Shown here: positions 12,481 through 25,036 of the stretch, piece after piece
Numbering within the stretch: position 1 is the stretch's first letter
How the letters are laid out: each line of letters starts with the position of its first letter
From: Antedon mediterranea
Lineage: Eukaryota > Echinodermata > Crinoidea > Comatulida > Antedonidae
DNA: 64,000 bases
Assembly: GCF_964355755.1 (NCBI RefSeq)
Contig: NC_092674.1
Location: 2,423,001-2,487,000 of the forward strand
Reading direction: 5' to 3'
Made by a program: the position numbers and the translations under genes
The notes under the pieces: model-generated
What the model saw: only the letters and a program-made list of their open reading frames with translations
What the model was told of the DNA's origin: nothing
Database searches by the model: none

Positions 12481-12735
12481 TTAGTAGTAAGTTAGATCTA
12501 TATAATCTATTCTATATAATGAATGCATAAAAGTGCATAATAGCCCTCTGACGTACTCTCACGGTCAATGGAACGTCGTGGTTTTCTAGGCGCTGAAGCT
12601 GTATGAAGTGAACGCGAACGTTTTTTACTGTATATTATATTCCCCGACAAAAAGTAGGGGGGGGGGGGAATCTAGGCTCCCCGACGAGAGGGCTAGAGTA
12701 GCCCTCCCCCCCCCCCCCCCGCTGGCGCCACCACT
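11485..12735. mobile_element. Possible inner TIR element with CAGGGGTGGCACCAGG ends
   Basis: The left end CAGGGGTGGCACCAGG (11485-11500) and right end CTGGCGCCACCAC (about 12722-12734) are imperfect inverted repeats. ATTCCCCGACGAGGG-like motifs lie next to the left end, and CCCCGACGAGAGGG lies next to the right. TACTGTATATTATATTCCCC occurs twice, near 12280 and 12628. How this element relates to the overlapping inverted arms is unresolved, so the boundaries are tentative. Confidence 0.45.
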
Positions 12736-13028
12736 TATTTATTTTTCAGGTTAAAATCGGCAATTCATTTGCAGCTTTTAGAAATTTACAGACACGTATC
12801 ACTAGTTGACGCTCATACAGAGAAGAAGGTTTACGAACAAGTTTACGAATTTTTCAATTTACAAACAACTTTTTGTACTGTGGGGCACGTACAGTATTTG
12901 GAGGATTTTTGGAGATGAGGGTGAGGTATTGGGCATGTCGGGGATGGGGGTTCGCAGTTGGTTAAGGGGGGTTCGCTGTAAAGGGGGGGTTCGCCCGAAC
13001 CATAAAAATCCCCCCTGGCTACGGGCCT

Positions 13029-14484
13029 GCATCTCATCTTGAGATGCTGGTGTAAATGTTGTGAGATGCTGATGAACAGCTGTCACAGGCTCATTAAATG
13101 ACATGTCATCAATCTTGAAGTCGTCTCTGATGATCTTGATCTTGTCTGTGAAAAACTGACAGAACCTGTTCACAAGATCTAAGTCAGAAAGACTATCTGG
13201 GAGAGGTGATACCTGGCGATGATGAAGGAGTTGGTTAACAATTTTAAAAAGTCCTTTCTGATCTGCTGCATGTTCTTCACACAAGCCAATGTAGTAGTTG
13301 GCCTTTGCCTTTCTTACCATGGAATTTACATTCCTCTTCTGTGCAATGTAAGCTTGACGATCTATTTCCAGATGAGAGATTCTCCATTTCTTTTCAAGCT
13401 TACGCTTTGTTCTTTTCTCAGCATAGATGTCACTGTTATACCAACTAGTGTTTGGTCGGACCTTTACTGTTCTCTTTTTCGGTGGTGCGTGTTTGTCAAG
13501 AAGTTCACTCAAAGTGGTGACATATAGTCGTACTTTACTTGATAAATCAAGATTTGAGAGCGAAGTTCCGAGATCAGACTGTGTGATATCTTTACATAAT
13601 GTCTCAAAATTTATAGCATTCCAATGACGAGTTTCGATGGATTTAGTGATTACGGGTGGCTTCTTGATAAGGAGATTACATGTGATTGCATAGTGATCTG
13701 ATATACCATCAATGACATTAAGGTTTGAGAAAACAGGAGGATCAGATGAACGAGTGATCAGCAAGTCTAATGTATGACCATGTCGGTGTGTAGGTGTAGA
13801 CACATGCTGTTGAAGACTGCTTGCTACAAGTAGATTCCGAAAATGAATTGCATCTGCATCATTTGGCATATCCACATGGATGTTAAAGTCTCCAACGAAT
13901 AGTATGGGAGCCGGCTTCAATACATAGTGATCAACCAAAGTTGAGAATTCTTCAGTGAAAACATTTAGACTGCAACCAGTTGATTTGCTTTGAGGACGAT
14001 ATACTGCTACGAGGAAAACTGAGGATGCATTGCTGACTATTTCCACATTTAGCAGTTCAAATGATTTTGGTAATAATCCCGTGTCATAACATTTAACCGC
14101 TATGCTTTCCTTGTAAAGAAGTGCAACTCCACCACCTCTTTTAGTACCAGCACGGGGAGCATGTTTGAGAGAGTATCCGTTGGGTGTAATATTTCCTATA
14201 ACTGATGTGTCTTCTGGTTTAAGCCACGTTTCCGAAAGGGCAACAACATCCAGATTATGTTCGATAACGAAATCCACAAATTCTGTTGTTTTGTTCCGAA
14301 CGGATCTTGTATTAATACTGCAAAATTTAATATTGTTTTTAGATAAGAGAGAGTTTGATGATAAGTCCGGAAATGATAGATTGTTTTTAGTGTGTTTGTC
14401 ACGCCCAGCTCTTGTACCACGCCTGGTTTTTCTTTTTGGCCTCCTTGGTAAAAGGCAAGGAAAGACCAAACAGGCGCTAAACAC
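13029..14484 (-). pseudogene. LINE ORF2 5' part: AP-type endonuclease domain
   Basis: The N-terminal part of the same LINE ORF, counted from the Met at 14484, carries the exonuclease-endonuclease-phosphatase fold. Markers are the CSINTRS motif (N58), SETW (E85), RGGGVALL (117-123), VYRP, VGDFN (D199, N201), HTLDLLI (H237, D240) and SDHY (D263, H264). This enzyme nicks target DNA to prime reverse transcription. All expected catalytic residues are visible, so the domain is intact. The ORF then runs into the hAT-like insertion, which supplies a foreign C-terminus. The region upstream of 14484 is probably LINE 5' UTR. Confidence 0.85.
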
Positions 14485-15633
14485 CTATGTTGGTTGGTCA
14501 ATCCAGAACAGAGCACAGAAATAAACAAACAAAAAATTTACATTCTACAATTAAAGCATCTATAAGAAAGAAAATTATTAGCAATCACCTTTTGTGCATT
14601 GAAACTTTTGGAACACTTAAAAATATTTCTCTAGATCAAGATAATTTGCATTAGTTCTAATTTTAATTCCAAAAATGTGCATAATGAAATTGAAAATAAC
14701 TGAGCAGAACAAGGAAATGCAAAAGATTTCAATATGAAATGATTATGATCCATTCTATTGAAAAGAATTTATCAAACGATTATGCGTGCGGCATAATAAT
14801 CGCACGCTACTATTGACACATTTTAAAATTTTTATTTGAACAATATTTAATAAGGGCGATCCATCCAGCATCAGCTGATCGTTAGGGACCCTCAAACAAT
14901 ACAAACGCTAAATACAAAATAAACGATAAAAATACAAAACATCTGTTTGTTTTATAGAAATGGGAATCCCCAAAACTTACATCAGCTTTAATATCGAAAC
15001 CACAATATCGACGATACTCGGAACTAATCCAATAGTTCATCTTAATATCATTTAATAACCGGCAGTGAACAGTAGTATCATATTTAATAAACAATAAAAC
15101 TAAACAACAACAAAAGAAATGTAAATAAAGAAAATGGTAATTATAAATATCAAACAATTTAGAGAATACATTTATACTTTCAACATATTAATATGTCCAT
15201 GCTTTCAATATATCATAAACAATCAACGTAATTTAAAGTGCCGCGGTGTAATAACAACCGTAGGATCAGCACTTTGCTATGCTTTCCTAATTAGTACCGT
15301 AATAGCGACATAATGACATAATGACTTAAGTATTAATCGCACTGAACTTAATTTGGGTCACTGGCTAAATTGGCGTTAAAAAAAGTCCAACCCAAAAGCT
15401 GGCTACAATTCCATAACTGATTGCCAAGTAGATTAAACTAACTTAAAAGAAAGTAAAAAGACCACAAAATACGGACAAAAATGATACAGTATGACTTGAA
15501 AACAGTATTAATTACACTGGCCCACTTGAGGCACATCCGGCCCACGACAGGAATAAATGGCACAAAATAGTAGAAGACGCTATGTCTAACGACGATGATG
15601 CATGCTAATAATATAAAACTCCAATACTGCTGT
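14485..15633. other. Noncoding stretch
   Basis: It holds the possible LINE 5' UTR near its left edge, then AT-rich sequence with no supported gene, RNA or repeat family. Confidence 0.4.
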
Positions 15634-15978
15634 TAAAGATGTATTGTCCCCTAAATAAAAACATGAAAACTGAAGATTAATTAAATCAGACATTGAATAG
15701 GTTATTTTGTAGTTTTAATAAAGTTAATCCCCTTTGGTAAAAAACAAACAACTCAAAATAATGTTTTCTTATATAAAATGACAAAATAAATGGTAAAATT
15801 CAACCAAACACCCATTGGCTGGCAGCCAATTTGACTATTTTTTTCTCTTTAAATTACAGTATTTTCAGGAAAATATTTATTTTTTCGATTCAATTTTTGT
15901 TCAAAGTGGATAACTATTATATTTTCAACAAAAAAGTTTTGAATTGTTTTTTTTTTCAGGGGGACAATAAATCCTTAA
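15634..15978 (-). repeat. MITE family C, copy 1
   Basis: It starts TAAAGATGTATTGTCCCC and ends GGGGGACAATAAATCCTTAA, an inverted terminal pair about 345 bp apart. The conserved centre includes TTGGCTGGCAGCCAATTTGA and AAATGACAAAATAAATGG. It is the reverse orientation of the copies at 20568 and 25437. Confidence 0.75.
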
Positions 15979-16861
15979 ATCTCAAATCTTACATGACCAC
16001 CCTCACCTGAAATTTTCTATTGCATTAGCCTAAAGGTGGATATAAGCGCCGCAATGATCACCAAACTGGTTGAAGCCACTGCGATTATACACATAATGAG
16101 ACACAAATAATCTAGGCCTTACAAGCAAGTAAAATACATTAAATATTCCTACTTGAAAGTTATGCAACGTAGATAGCCTGTCTTTGTTATTAGTTTGAGT
16201 AGTTTATCAAATAAACATAGTCAAAAGTTCTGTGTACTTTGTTTGTACTTTTTATAAAAATACACGTCCAAATAAGAAATACTGTAGCAGCATTTCCTGA
16301 TCAGTATAATGAGCTTTTTGATGACAAAATAATATTTTGTCACAAACAGGATGACATGACTTTTTTATTTGTGTTATTGCAATGTCTCTGATAATAAGGC
16401 CTGATGATAAGTATCGTAATATAATTATGCATTCATATAATTTATAGGTCCATGGTATAATTACATTGAACAAACAACATTCAATATCAAAGGAAATACT
16501 GATCAAAAGTCCCTAAAAATTGTTCAAACAAAAGTAAAGTAGGGGGAATAGGGATGGGGACATGTAAATAGTAATGGATGATTTGTTCCCCTTTTTATAC
16601 CGTAAAAAAGATAATGACACGGCACTTTCTCATGAAACAAATGAAGGGCAATATGCTAAACACGAGGGACAACCATTGTTTAGTGGACATCCCAATTATT
16701 AAGGGACATTTTGACTGGTCCAAAAGGTGTCCCTTAATAGGGATTATTATTATTATTATCATGTTCAATCTTTTTGAATAACTTATCGCAAATTATTTTG
16801 AAGAATTGTTGACAATTACTGTAAGTGTAATCAGTTTGGATTACTGATTTGAAATACTAGC

Positions 16862-17037
16862 AGCTTTGTCTACACAGCTATGAAACTAGTTTGTGTGATG
16901 TACCAAAATATGGTAGTGATATGCCCAAATATGGTAGTGATATGCTTAAATATGGTAGTGATATGACATCATCATGTCCATATATGGGCACATCACATTT
17001 TTTGTCACATAAAGTTTAGATAATGTAGACAGGGCTT
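16862..17037. repeat. MITE family A, copy 3
   Basis: It begins AGCTTTGTCTACAC and ends TGTAGACAGGGCTTAA. Three successive ATATGGTAGTGATATG-type units enlarge the interior compared with other copies. Confidence 0.8.
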
Positions 17038-17858
17038 AAGGGGAACACCCTTTAGAGCTATTTCTTGAGTAACTGTGCTATATAGCATTGCAAAACCGTA
17101 AAATACTGTATATTATGTAATGATAACCTTGGAATAATATATTAAAGAATTGTTGAAAATTACCCAATAATCAGTTTGACAATGATAAATGAACACCATC
17201 CTGGTGGTATAAATATTGGTATGCGTCAACTGATGATGATGATGATGATGATATAAAACACATTCCTAATCATTTATATTGTCATTTCCAGGAATTATTC
17301 ACAATACAAATAATAATAACTATGCACAAATTTAGCAATAGGCCTTCAGTAAAACATATTTACAGGTATGGTATAAAAGTGGAAATTACCTTTTCTGCGA
17401 AGTATTTGTATAGATTCAATTTAGTTTCATAATTACCATTTGTATTGGCTGATTAAACAGAATTTCCAAGTAAGCTAATCAAAGGATAAACCAATTGTCG
17501 CGTTTGTGAAAGACAACAATTAGTATTACCGACATTTGTTAACGGTGAATAACAACTAGATTACCATATAAGCACTTTAAAATGATTTTTTCTATTTCTG
17601 AAACATCATACCATATCAGGGAGGTCCCTGATCATACCGGGGGATGATCCAATAACGATAGAAACATTGATTCTGTCTTATTTGAATTTGGAGTTAGTTT
17701 GTTCAATAGGCCTGGTTATTTTGTCATAATTTTTTGAAAATATTTTTGTCATGAAATGAAATTGTTCCATGTGACAACATTCACAGTTTCTTTAAAGTTT
17801 TTTATTTAAAGTTTTTGAGAAATCAATTTTTTATTTTATATTGTATAAGTATCTTTAT

Positions 17859-17986
17859 GCTTCAGTCTACACTATCAAACATTTTTTATGTCCACACATA
17901 TGGACATGATGATATAACTACTATATTTAAGCATATCACTACCATATTTAGGCACATCACACTTTGTGATAGAGTAGACAGAGCTT
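17859..17986. repeat. MITE family A, copy 4 (reverse orientation)
   Basis: It begins GCTTCAGTCTACACTATCAA and ends AGTAGACAGAGCTTT. The internal motif order is reversed: CATATGGACATGATGATA comes first, then ACTACCATATTTAGGCACAT. Confidence 0.8.
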
Positions 17987-18813
17987 TACAACAAATTTCA
18001 ATTTAGTAATTAGTGTAATATCAACTTTATTCATTATAAAACTTTTATTCATCTTAAAAATGTTTTATAAAAAGACTTTCCAGAAATCAGTGTGTCTCTA
18101 TGTTGTAAAGTAGATAGACTCTCTCCAAATACCACAGCTCTAACTGGTTCCAAACTATTATTAAATACTAAACACATTTGGAATACAAGGGTTCCACATT
18201 TTTGTTAGATACTAAGAATTTCTGGAAAACCAGACTTTATTAGGACAACCCAAGGGTGTCTGTGTTAGGAGAGTAATTGACTGTAGTATGATTGCTAAAG
18301 TTGTAAAGAATGTTAAAATAGAAATTAAATCATAAAGATCTAAAAATAAATCTGAATGTGTAATTGATACAACAAGTAATTAATTATAACTTGATCCATA
18401 GGATTGGAGATTTGAGATATAATTTGCCAGACAACGTAACAAGGAATCATTGCCAAGACAGTGGGCTACTGTACGCGGAATTAAGGAAAACTTCTAGACT
18501 TAATGCGGTGAAATAGCGTTGTGTTGTTCATAATTGCTCAAACACTTTCTCTATACACATATTGTTGATAGATACAATGTACATACTCTTATGTCTGGAT
18601 GGCTTTTCTTTCATTAGTATAATACTTTTTTTTATTGTTTTATAGATACTAGTGTACTGTCCCAATTGATATTGTTTCCTAATTGAATATTTCCCATATA
18701 GTATAATACGTATTTTGTCAAATACAATAGACACTAACTTTCCTAATATGTTTTCAATAATAGACAAAACAGAGGGTACTGTATAATCACTTCTTTTTAT
18801 TCTTCTATTATTC

Positions 18814-18981
18814 AGCTCTATATATATGCCTAATTATGGTAGTGATATGTCCAAATATGGTAGTGATATGACATCATCATGTCCAAATATGGTAGTGACT
18901 GTGATATGACATCATCATGTCCATATATGGGCACATCACATTTTTTTGTCACATAAAATTTGATAGTGTAGACAAGGCATT
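18814..18981. repeat. MITE family A, copy 5 (left end decayed)
   Basis: The right end GATAGTGTAGACAAGGC and the palindromic TGACATCATCATGTCC core (present twice) are clear. The left terminus is only weakly recognisable. Confidence 0.7.
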
Positions 18982-20292
18982 AATAATATCCTGAATAGAT
19001 TAGTGAGACAAATATTCAAAAAACTTTCCAATTCAGTATAAAATGTTTGAACGTCTTATCATATTTTAAATGTATTTTAATATCTTTTCTTATCTTCGCA
19101 AGGAAATAATTTTTGAAAATTAATTTTAGAAGTATTTTAATATCTTCTTTTCGCAAGAAAAACAATTTTTGAATATTTTACATTTTTTACAAACCAAGAT
19201 CTATATTATAATTATTACCAAAGGATATATAATGCCATCCTTATTAATGTGGGGCCTAAATTTATGAAAGATAAACTCATTTGATGAAGGGCTGATCTGG
19301 TACAAAACATTCAAAACACACAAAGTCATCATCTTTTCAATCAAATATAATTCTGGGTGTAAATGTCAGTTATCCTGAAATAGTTCCAAAAGTTTTATTT
19401 ATAGATTTGACATTTAACAAAAGTGACATATTTTTGCACAATATGATAAAACTGAAAAAAAAACTGAATTAGATAATACAATACGTACTAATTGGTACTC
19501 CAAACGACTCTATTATCATTTACTACGTACCTCGGAATAACAAACATTGTTTCCATAAATAATATGAAAAAACGCACAATGGTTTCCAACTTGGCTACAA
19601 TAGACTAGCTTAGTAGGGTATCCAAAAGGGGGCTTTCCCTAAAAGTAAAATTTCCTTAAAGTGTAAAATGACCATGCTAAAACTGTAAAAACAGACGTCC
19701 AGCGCATGACGGAAATTTTTTTTGCGTACATATCATCTACAAATGTTCATCAATGCGACAGTAATAAATTTTATCATTATCTGTACAAATTTATTTTAAT
19801 AATTAACAATTATATTTAACTAGTGGTATACTATAGTTAGAAAAAGAGGAAAGTGTATCGTCCATTTTTGTAAGAATTTTCTGTAAGATGCATTCTAGAC
19901 ATTCACTGACCCAGTTTCTTTTATAAATTGACTAGTTCAGCAGTGCACCATACACGTACACCTGCCCTACAATATGGAGCTTTCGTTTCCCAACAACCTA
20001 CTGTAGGGACCAGTTATGTAAAAAAGTGCATTCTAACCATTGAGACAATGCAGATAAGCAGATTTTTGGTCGACACTATCTAGGTCATAGGTCAAATTGA
20101 AATCTCCCTATTAAAGCAAGGGGACACCCCTTTGTATGACCCCCTTACCTGAGGGGTAATGCAACTCGCTGTCATTCTGATCACTCTATGTTTAGAAAAT
20201 GTTATGGGGCTAAAAAAAAAGTTTTTCTCTTGTTTCCAATTGAAAACGAGGTAGTTAAAAGAGTTGTTATAGTCTATTTTTACCATACAATG

Positions 20293-20490
20293 AAAGCCAC
20301 TCTCAGTGGTGTAATGGTTAGAACATATGCATATCAAGCAGAAGATTCCGGTTTTGAATCTCGATTGGGCTGGCTTTCCTCACATATTTTCAAACATTCA
20401 CCATTTATAATTTTGTAGTAGTGGTTAGAGCATGGACCTATAAATTAGTAGGTCCATGGTTCGAGCTTACTCTGTGCCTGTAAATTTATA
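20293..20490 (+). mobile_element. tRNA-derived SINE with two tRNA-like units
   Basis: The first unit (about 20295-20376) has an A-box-like TGGTGTAATGG, a B-box-like GGTTTTGAATCTC and pairing AGCCA/TGGCT ends. The second unit (about 20414-20485) has TAGTGGTTAGAGC, a TGGACCT/AGGTCCA stem and the B-box GGTTCGAGCTT. Neither is a clean tRNA gene. A dimeric RNA polymerase III-promoted SINE head followed by AT-rich sequence fits best. Confidence 0.5.
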
Positions 20491-20567
20491 TTTAATTTTA
20501 AAAAAATGTATAATCCTTAATGTGATAATATAATCTTTAATGATATTATTGTATAATGTTTTAATGT

Positions 20568-20915
20568 TAAAGATGTCCCCCTGAAAAAAATATTTTTTTT
20601 ACATTTTTTTGTTGAATATGCCAATTTAATGTCACATAATAAATTAATAGTTATTCACTTTTGACAAAAAAAAAAGTATTTACTTGGAAAAACTGTAATT
20701 TTAAGCAAAAATAGTGAAATTGCAACCAGCCAATGGGTTTTTGGTTGATTTTAACCATTTATTTTGTCATTTTATAACTGAAAACATTATTTTTTTGTGT
20801 TTTTTTTTCTACAGAAGTGATTAACTTTGTTAAAACTACAAAATGGACTACCGTACTCAAAGTCTGATTTGAATAATCTTAATATTTCATGTTTTTGGGG
20901 GACAATACATCTTTA
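20568..20915 (+). repeat. MITE family C, copy 2
   Basis: It begins TTAAAGATGTCCCC and ends GGGGGACAATACATCTTTAA. The centre reads AACCAGCCAATGGGTTTTTG. Confidence 0.8.
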
Positions 20916-22477
20916 ATAGCAGTATATGATTATTATTATGATTTATTATATACATTATAATGAAAGTTATCAGGAAGAAATTGAACCCTGAAACACATTA
21001 TAACACCTTATAATGTTACAATAATGTGCTGCTATCATTTCCTTAATGACTTTATGTTGAATACTATTACCGTACTAGGTGAGCATTGCCATCACCTGTT
21101 ATTTTTCCCTTTTTAAAAGTTAAATGACAAGCAATTCAAAGTAATACTTTAATACAAGGGTTCAAGGTATGCTTCGTAAATACAGCCATGCTTCCGTTTT
21201 GATTTTTGTTTTGTCTTTTCGTGATACTGTTTACATACATTGAGTGGTAGACACTCTGCTACCCCCATTTGTTTTTATCATATTTAAAATGGTATTAATT
21301 AATTAACCTATTATTATTATTATTATAAGCTAAGCCATGTCATGGTCATAATATTTCGATTTTGGATTACCTTTTAGTTGTTTAAGTACTGACGAGACAG
21401 GTTTCGCCTTCTATTTTGGTGGCCCTATCAAGAGTTTATTTATTTTCTTGTTCTAAATATTCAATTTATGTTATTTGTTGATGAATAAATGTACCGGTAG
21501 TAACAAACAAAATTATGAACCTACTTTCTACTTTTCGGTATTTAAAAACAAAAATTGTTATCTAATATCTAATTTTTCAGAGTATTAATCTAAAGATCTC
21601 CCCAACCCTGATTAAAAAATCCTGGATCCCCCCTCCAACCTGACTAGAACCTTCTCTGCAAGTCTTTACACCATTGTTTTAACCTTGTTATTACACATTA
21701 CATTACAGAATTTGGGAACTTTTTTTAACCTTTGAATTCTAAATGAGTTTCCGTTCTGGTTTTTATAACTGGACGTTTGATCCATGTTCACTGAAGCAAA
21801 TCAAAATTTTTAAAAACTTGAGCTTATCCCAAGGCCTTGAGTGGGTGTGATCAGGATACACAAAGTTCCGACATTGGAACCCAAATTTGGATAAATTTCT
21901 GATCCAGGAACTATAACTGGTCAATAGATAGACAAATTTACTGAGTATGAGCTTATCAGTGGTGGCTGAGGCATCAATTGTTGTTAACGCTGAATTTGAC
22001 AGGGAAATTAGTAGAAATTGAGCAGAACGGTGTCACTCATTTAGTGGGCGGACTTTAATTAAGTGTCCATAGCTACTTAGTATATGAACTTTATACATAA
22101 TAATATATAGGTCATGTACTTTTGACCATTTTCAATTGATATTAGATGGTTAATTTAAAATATACCGTGGTAGTTTTAATAGATTAGAATGCATTCATAT
22201 GTAAATAAAAGAAACAAAATAAGTATATAATATATAAATAAAATAAAATATACTCTGTTTGTACAATGTTTTTGTTGTTAAAGTTTCTTAAGGCAGAAGC
22301 ATACAATTCAATACAGTAGTATGAATTCAAAACCGCAACTTGAACTTTTATACATAAAAATAAGGCTAACAATGTTATGCGCCAATACTATAGACACCCG
22401 ATTAGTTAAGACCACTCTCAATAAAATATAATAAATAGATAAAACAGCTTTTAGTTAGTATAGATTGACAAAAGCTT

Positions 22478-22869
22478 AAGCTGTCTACACTATCAAACTA
22501 GTTTGACAAAAAACTGTGATGTGCCCAAATACGGTATTGATATAGTATGCCCAAATATTTATTTATTTTATTTATTTTATTTTATATATTTAGGCAAATT
22601 GCCAAGGATAACCATAAGCAAATTCAATCACTATCCTTCTTAAAGGTGGCAATCCGTTCACGAGACAAACATATACACACAATGCTCTACATAAACAAAG
22701 TCTTTATTACAAGTCTTTGGTAATGATATGACATCATCATGTCCGTATATGGGCACATTTTTTTGTCACATCAAGTTTCAATCAATACCAACTTTATTCC
22801 CATCATACATAAATAAATAGTACAATAAATGCAAGGAGCCAAAAAGTTTGATAGTGTAGACAGAGCTTT
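22478..22869. repeat. MITE family A, copy 6, split by two retro-tail insertions
   Basis: The outer ends are AAGCTGTCTACACTATCAAA and GATAGTGTAGACAGAGCTTT, about 390 bp apart. Two foreign pieces sit inside. About 22558-22720 starts with TTTATTTATTTTATTT. About 22788-22843 has ACCAACTTTATTCCCATC. Both look like 3' ends of 5'-truncated retroelements inserted on the minus strand. Confidence 0.65.
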
Positions 22870-23527
22870 AGATAATATGAACTCATATTGATCTTTTGTT
22901 TTTTCCGAAGTACTACTAGAATATTAGGCAACTATTGAAACATGCTTGGATAATGTACATGAGTAGGTGAATTGTTGGAAAGTGGTGTAACACAGAAGCT
23001 TGAGACCCCTGGTTTAGAAACGCTGGAGTGGTCCTCTTACGGTGGAGGAATTGGGCGTTTTCAGCCTTTTCCAAAATATTTTAAAGCCTTTTTTTCCTCT
23101 GATCCCTGCCCAGGGGCCCCCGCAAGCTTCAGGGCCCCTCGGTTTAGCCAGTAAGTGCTACTGTAATAGCTGTTACGCCACTGCTGTTGGACTTGATATC
23201 TGCGTAATCTAGTGATGTGCCACATGGAAACAAGATATCTCTATTTCGTTAATTTAATGATAATTTTAATAACAGTACAAAATGTTGTCAAAAAGGTGTT
23301 TAATTAGGGTGGGTAGAAAATGTAAACTTGGAGGACATTAGCCTTACAAGAAACCTCAAAGGAATATCAGTGGGCTTACTGATGGTATTTATGCATGTCT
23401 GAAGTGTATTTATCGCCCACACTAAAGGAAATAAAGAACTATCAGTAAAGAGTCAAGTGGAATTAAAAGTTGCAGGGGATAGCCCACAATTCAATTAGAA
23501 ATAGTATCATCATTCTAATTATGAACC

Positions 23528-23640
23528 CCTCAGTTCAGTTCAGTTTTATTTGGTTCACTCAAAAATACAAAGACAAACATAACATAGAAAAAAGCACAAG
23601 ATAGCAATATTGATAGAATGAACTGAGGAATAAGAAAGTT
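23528..23640 (-). mobile_element. Truncated retroelement tail with (ACTGA)n end
   Basis: On the minus strand the sequence ends AACCAAATAAAACTGAACTG, a polyadenylation-like motif followed by short pentamer repeats. This resembles a non-LTR element 3' end. No coding part remains. Confidence 0.4.
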
Positions 23641-24333
23641 TAAAAGAAAACTTATTTCCATTGGGGTCCTCAGATGTACTCCTGTTGATTGGAAACTTTC
23701 ACAACATGTTAAATAATATTATTTCTATGCATAAATAAGAGATTTTAGTCGTTATCATTTTGTTTCATTAGACAAACCATGCTTCAAACTCCAAACAAAG
23801 ACTAATACTATTAGGCCTACTGCACATTAATAATACAATAGTGTGGTTGTAAATTGCAAACTTTCCCAATTGAGAACTCTGTTTTAAGTTATGTACGCAA
23901 GTAGAGTAAGAAGCTGAACAAAGCAATAATTGCTTTGTGGTAGTCCCATAAGGTTATAGTATAGAAAAAAATATTCATTTCATAGACATTTAAACCCGTT
24001 TTTTGCGTGGGTAGTGTGTTATATCGAGATAAACAGCCATACTTTACTTATCTGCCGACATCTGTGGCGTGTCTAATACAAACCGGGGTTCAGAAGGGTT
24101 AACACGAGGGCGTGTAGTAGGACGACAGTTAAATAGTAACTCTCTAAATTCCGTGCTTCAGACAATGTTGGTCAAAGTGTCTGAGGTTCTTTTTAAACAT
24201 CAATTACAGATAATAAGCTCAATTGGTCAGTTTTTAAATAAGAACAACTATTTTGGGCGTTGCATTTCACCTGTCTTAGGTGGTATTTCCTTGACTGTCA
24301 AACAACTTTAGGTCGAAATGTTAAACTAGATTT

Positions 24334-25036
24334 AGTAACGTTTGTTTAAGAAACAAGTTTTTAAAGTGAATGTGGTCAGGGAACAAAGATTGATTTGTCT
24401 AAATTCTAAATCATGCACTCTCGCACCTCTCCCTCTTTTAGGTAAACAGAACTACAGTAGGCTGGTATACAGTAATATTATTTTTTTCTTTTTTCAGAAG
24501 TTAGGAATTACTGTAAATTGAATTTATTGAATTGAAGATGTCTCATTGGTTAGTAAGACACCATTTTTATTTGAGCTCCTGTGAGACTGTTCCGAAGATC
24601 GCTCTCACGTAAGATCTCTTCAACGAAGCGGTGAAAATGGTTTTTCTGCATCATCTTCATTTTGTTGGTTAGTTTTAGGATATTTCATGGCGCTTTTTTT
24701 GAGTGAAGCAATTCAAAACAATTGCATATAAGGCTTTAATATTCTGAGGGTGCATGATTTAGAATTTAGACACATTTTTGTCTTAAAATCTGTCACAAAT
24801 GTTCTGGTAATATGCTAATTATATTTGTTTGTTATTTGCTAATTTGGCAAACTACGTTATGCTCGGTGAATTAATAAAACAGTTGAATTAAAAGAACCGT
24901 GTTGACAAGTCACACTTGTAATATGGTGTCAGAATAATGGAGATTCTCAAAATGGAATCGTTAAAATTTAAGTCTAATTGTTCCCTGACCATATTCACTT
25001 GGTAAAAACTTGTTTCTTGAACAAACGTTACTAAAC
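24334..25036. repeat. Long foldback element
   Basis: About 55-bp arms at 24334-24388 and 24978-25036 are inverted copies. Shared blocks are TAGTAACGTTTGTT, AAGAAACAAG and GTGGTCAGGGAACAA, with their complements. A second inner pair, CTAAATTCTAAATCATGCAC near 24398 and GTGCATGATTTAGAATTTAG near 24750, supports a nested foldback structure. No transposase is seen. Confidence 0.65.

Larger units (their letters stand above)
10728..13028. mobile_element. hAT-like non-autonomous DNA transposon inserted in the LINE
   Basis: The left end GGGCCGTAGCCAGG and right end CCTGGCTACGGGCCT are inverted repeats, flanked by 8-bp direct repeats (10720-10727 and 13029-13036). Removing the element and one duplicate rejoins the LINE reading frame exactly, which fixes the boundaries. 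C- and G-runs lie just inside both ends. No transposase-like frame is present. The interior is itself composite (see 11385-12480 and 11485-12735). Confidence 0.8.
9090..14484 (-). mobile_element. CR1/L2-like LINE, near full-length ORF2, interrupted
   Basis: This is a non-LTR retrotransposon on the minus strand. It has an apurinic-type endonuclease, a reverse transcriptase and a C-terminal domain in one frame, and ends in a (TTA)n microsatellite tail (plus-strand ATA repeats at about 9090-9107). It is split by a DNA transposon at 10728-13028. Taking out that insertion plus one 8-bp duplicate leaves 3009 nt, exactly 1003 codons, from 14484 to 9167. The 5' end upstream of 14484 is not defined. 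The LHWLPV motif and microsatellite tail are typical of the CR1/L2 group; the exact clade is uncertain. Confidence 0.85.
15979..20292. other. Noncoding stretch containing three MITE A copies
   Basis: Apart from the listed repeats, no gene is supported. Simple repeats are visible at about 16742-16757 (ATT) and 17229-17251 (GAT). Confidence 0.45.
20916..24333. other. Noncoding stretch
   Basis: No gene is supported. It contains MITE A copy 6 (22478-22869) and a LINE/SINE tail-like insert at about 23528-23640. Confidence 0.45.

Noticed and set aside
20293-20490. Functional tRNA genes
   Set aside because: The cloverleaf arms are incomplete and the B boxes deviate; a SINE head is the better explanation.
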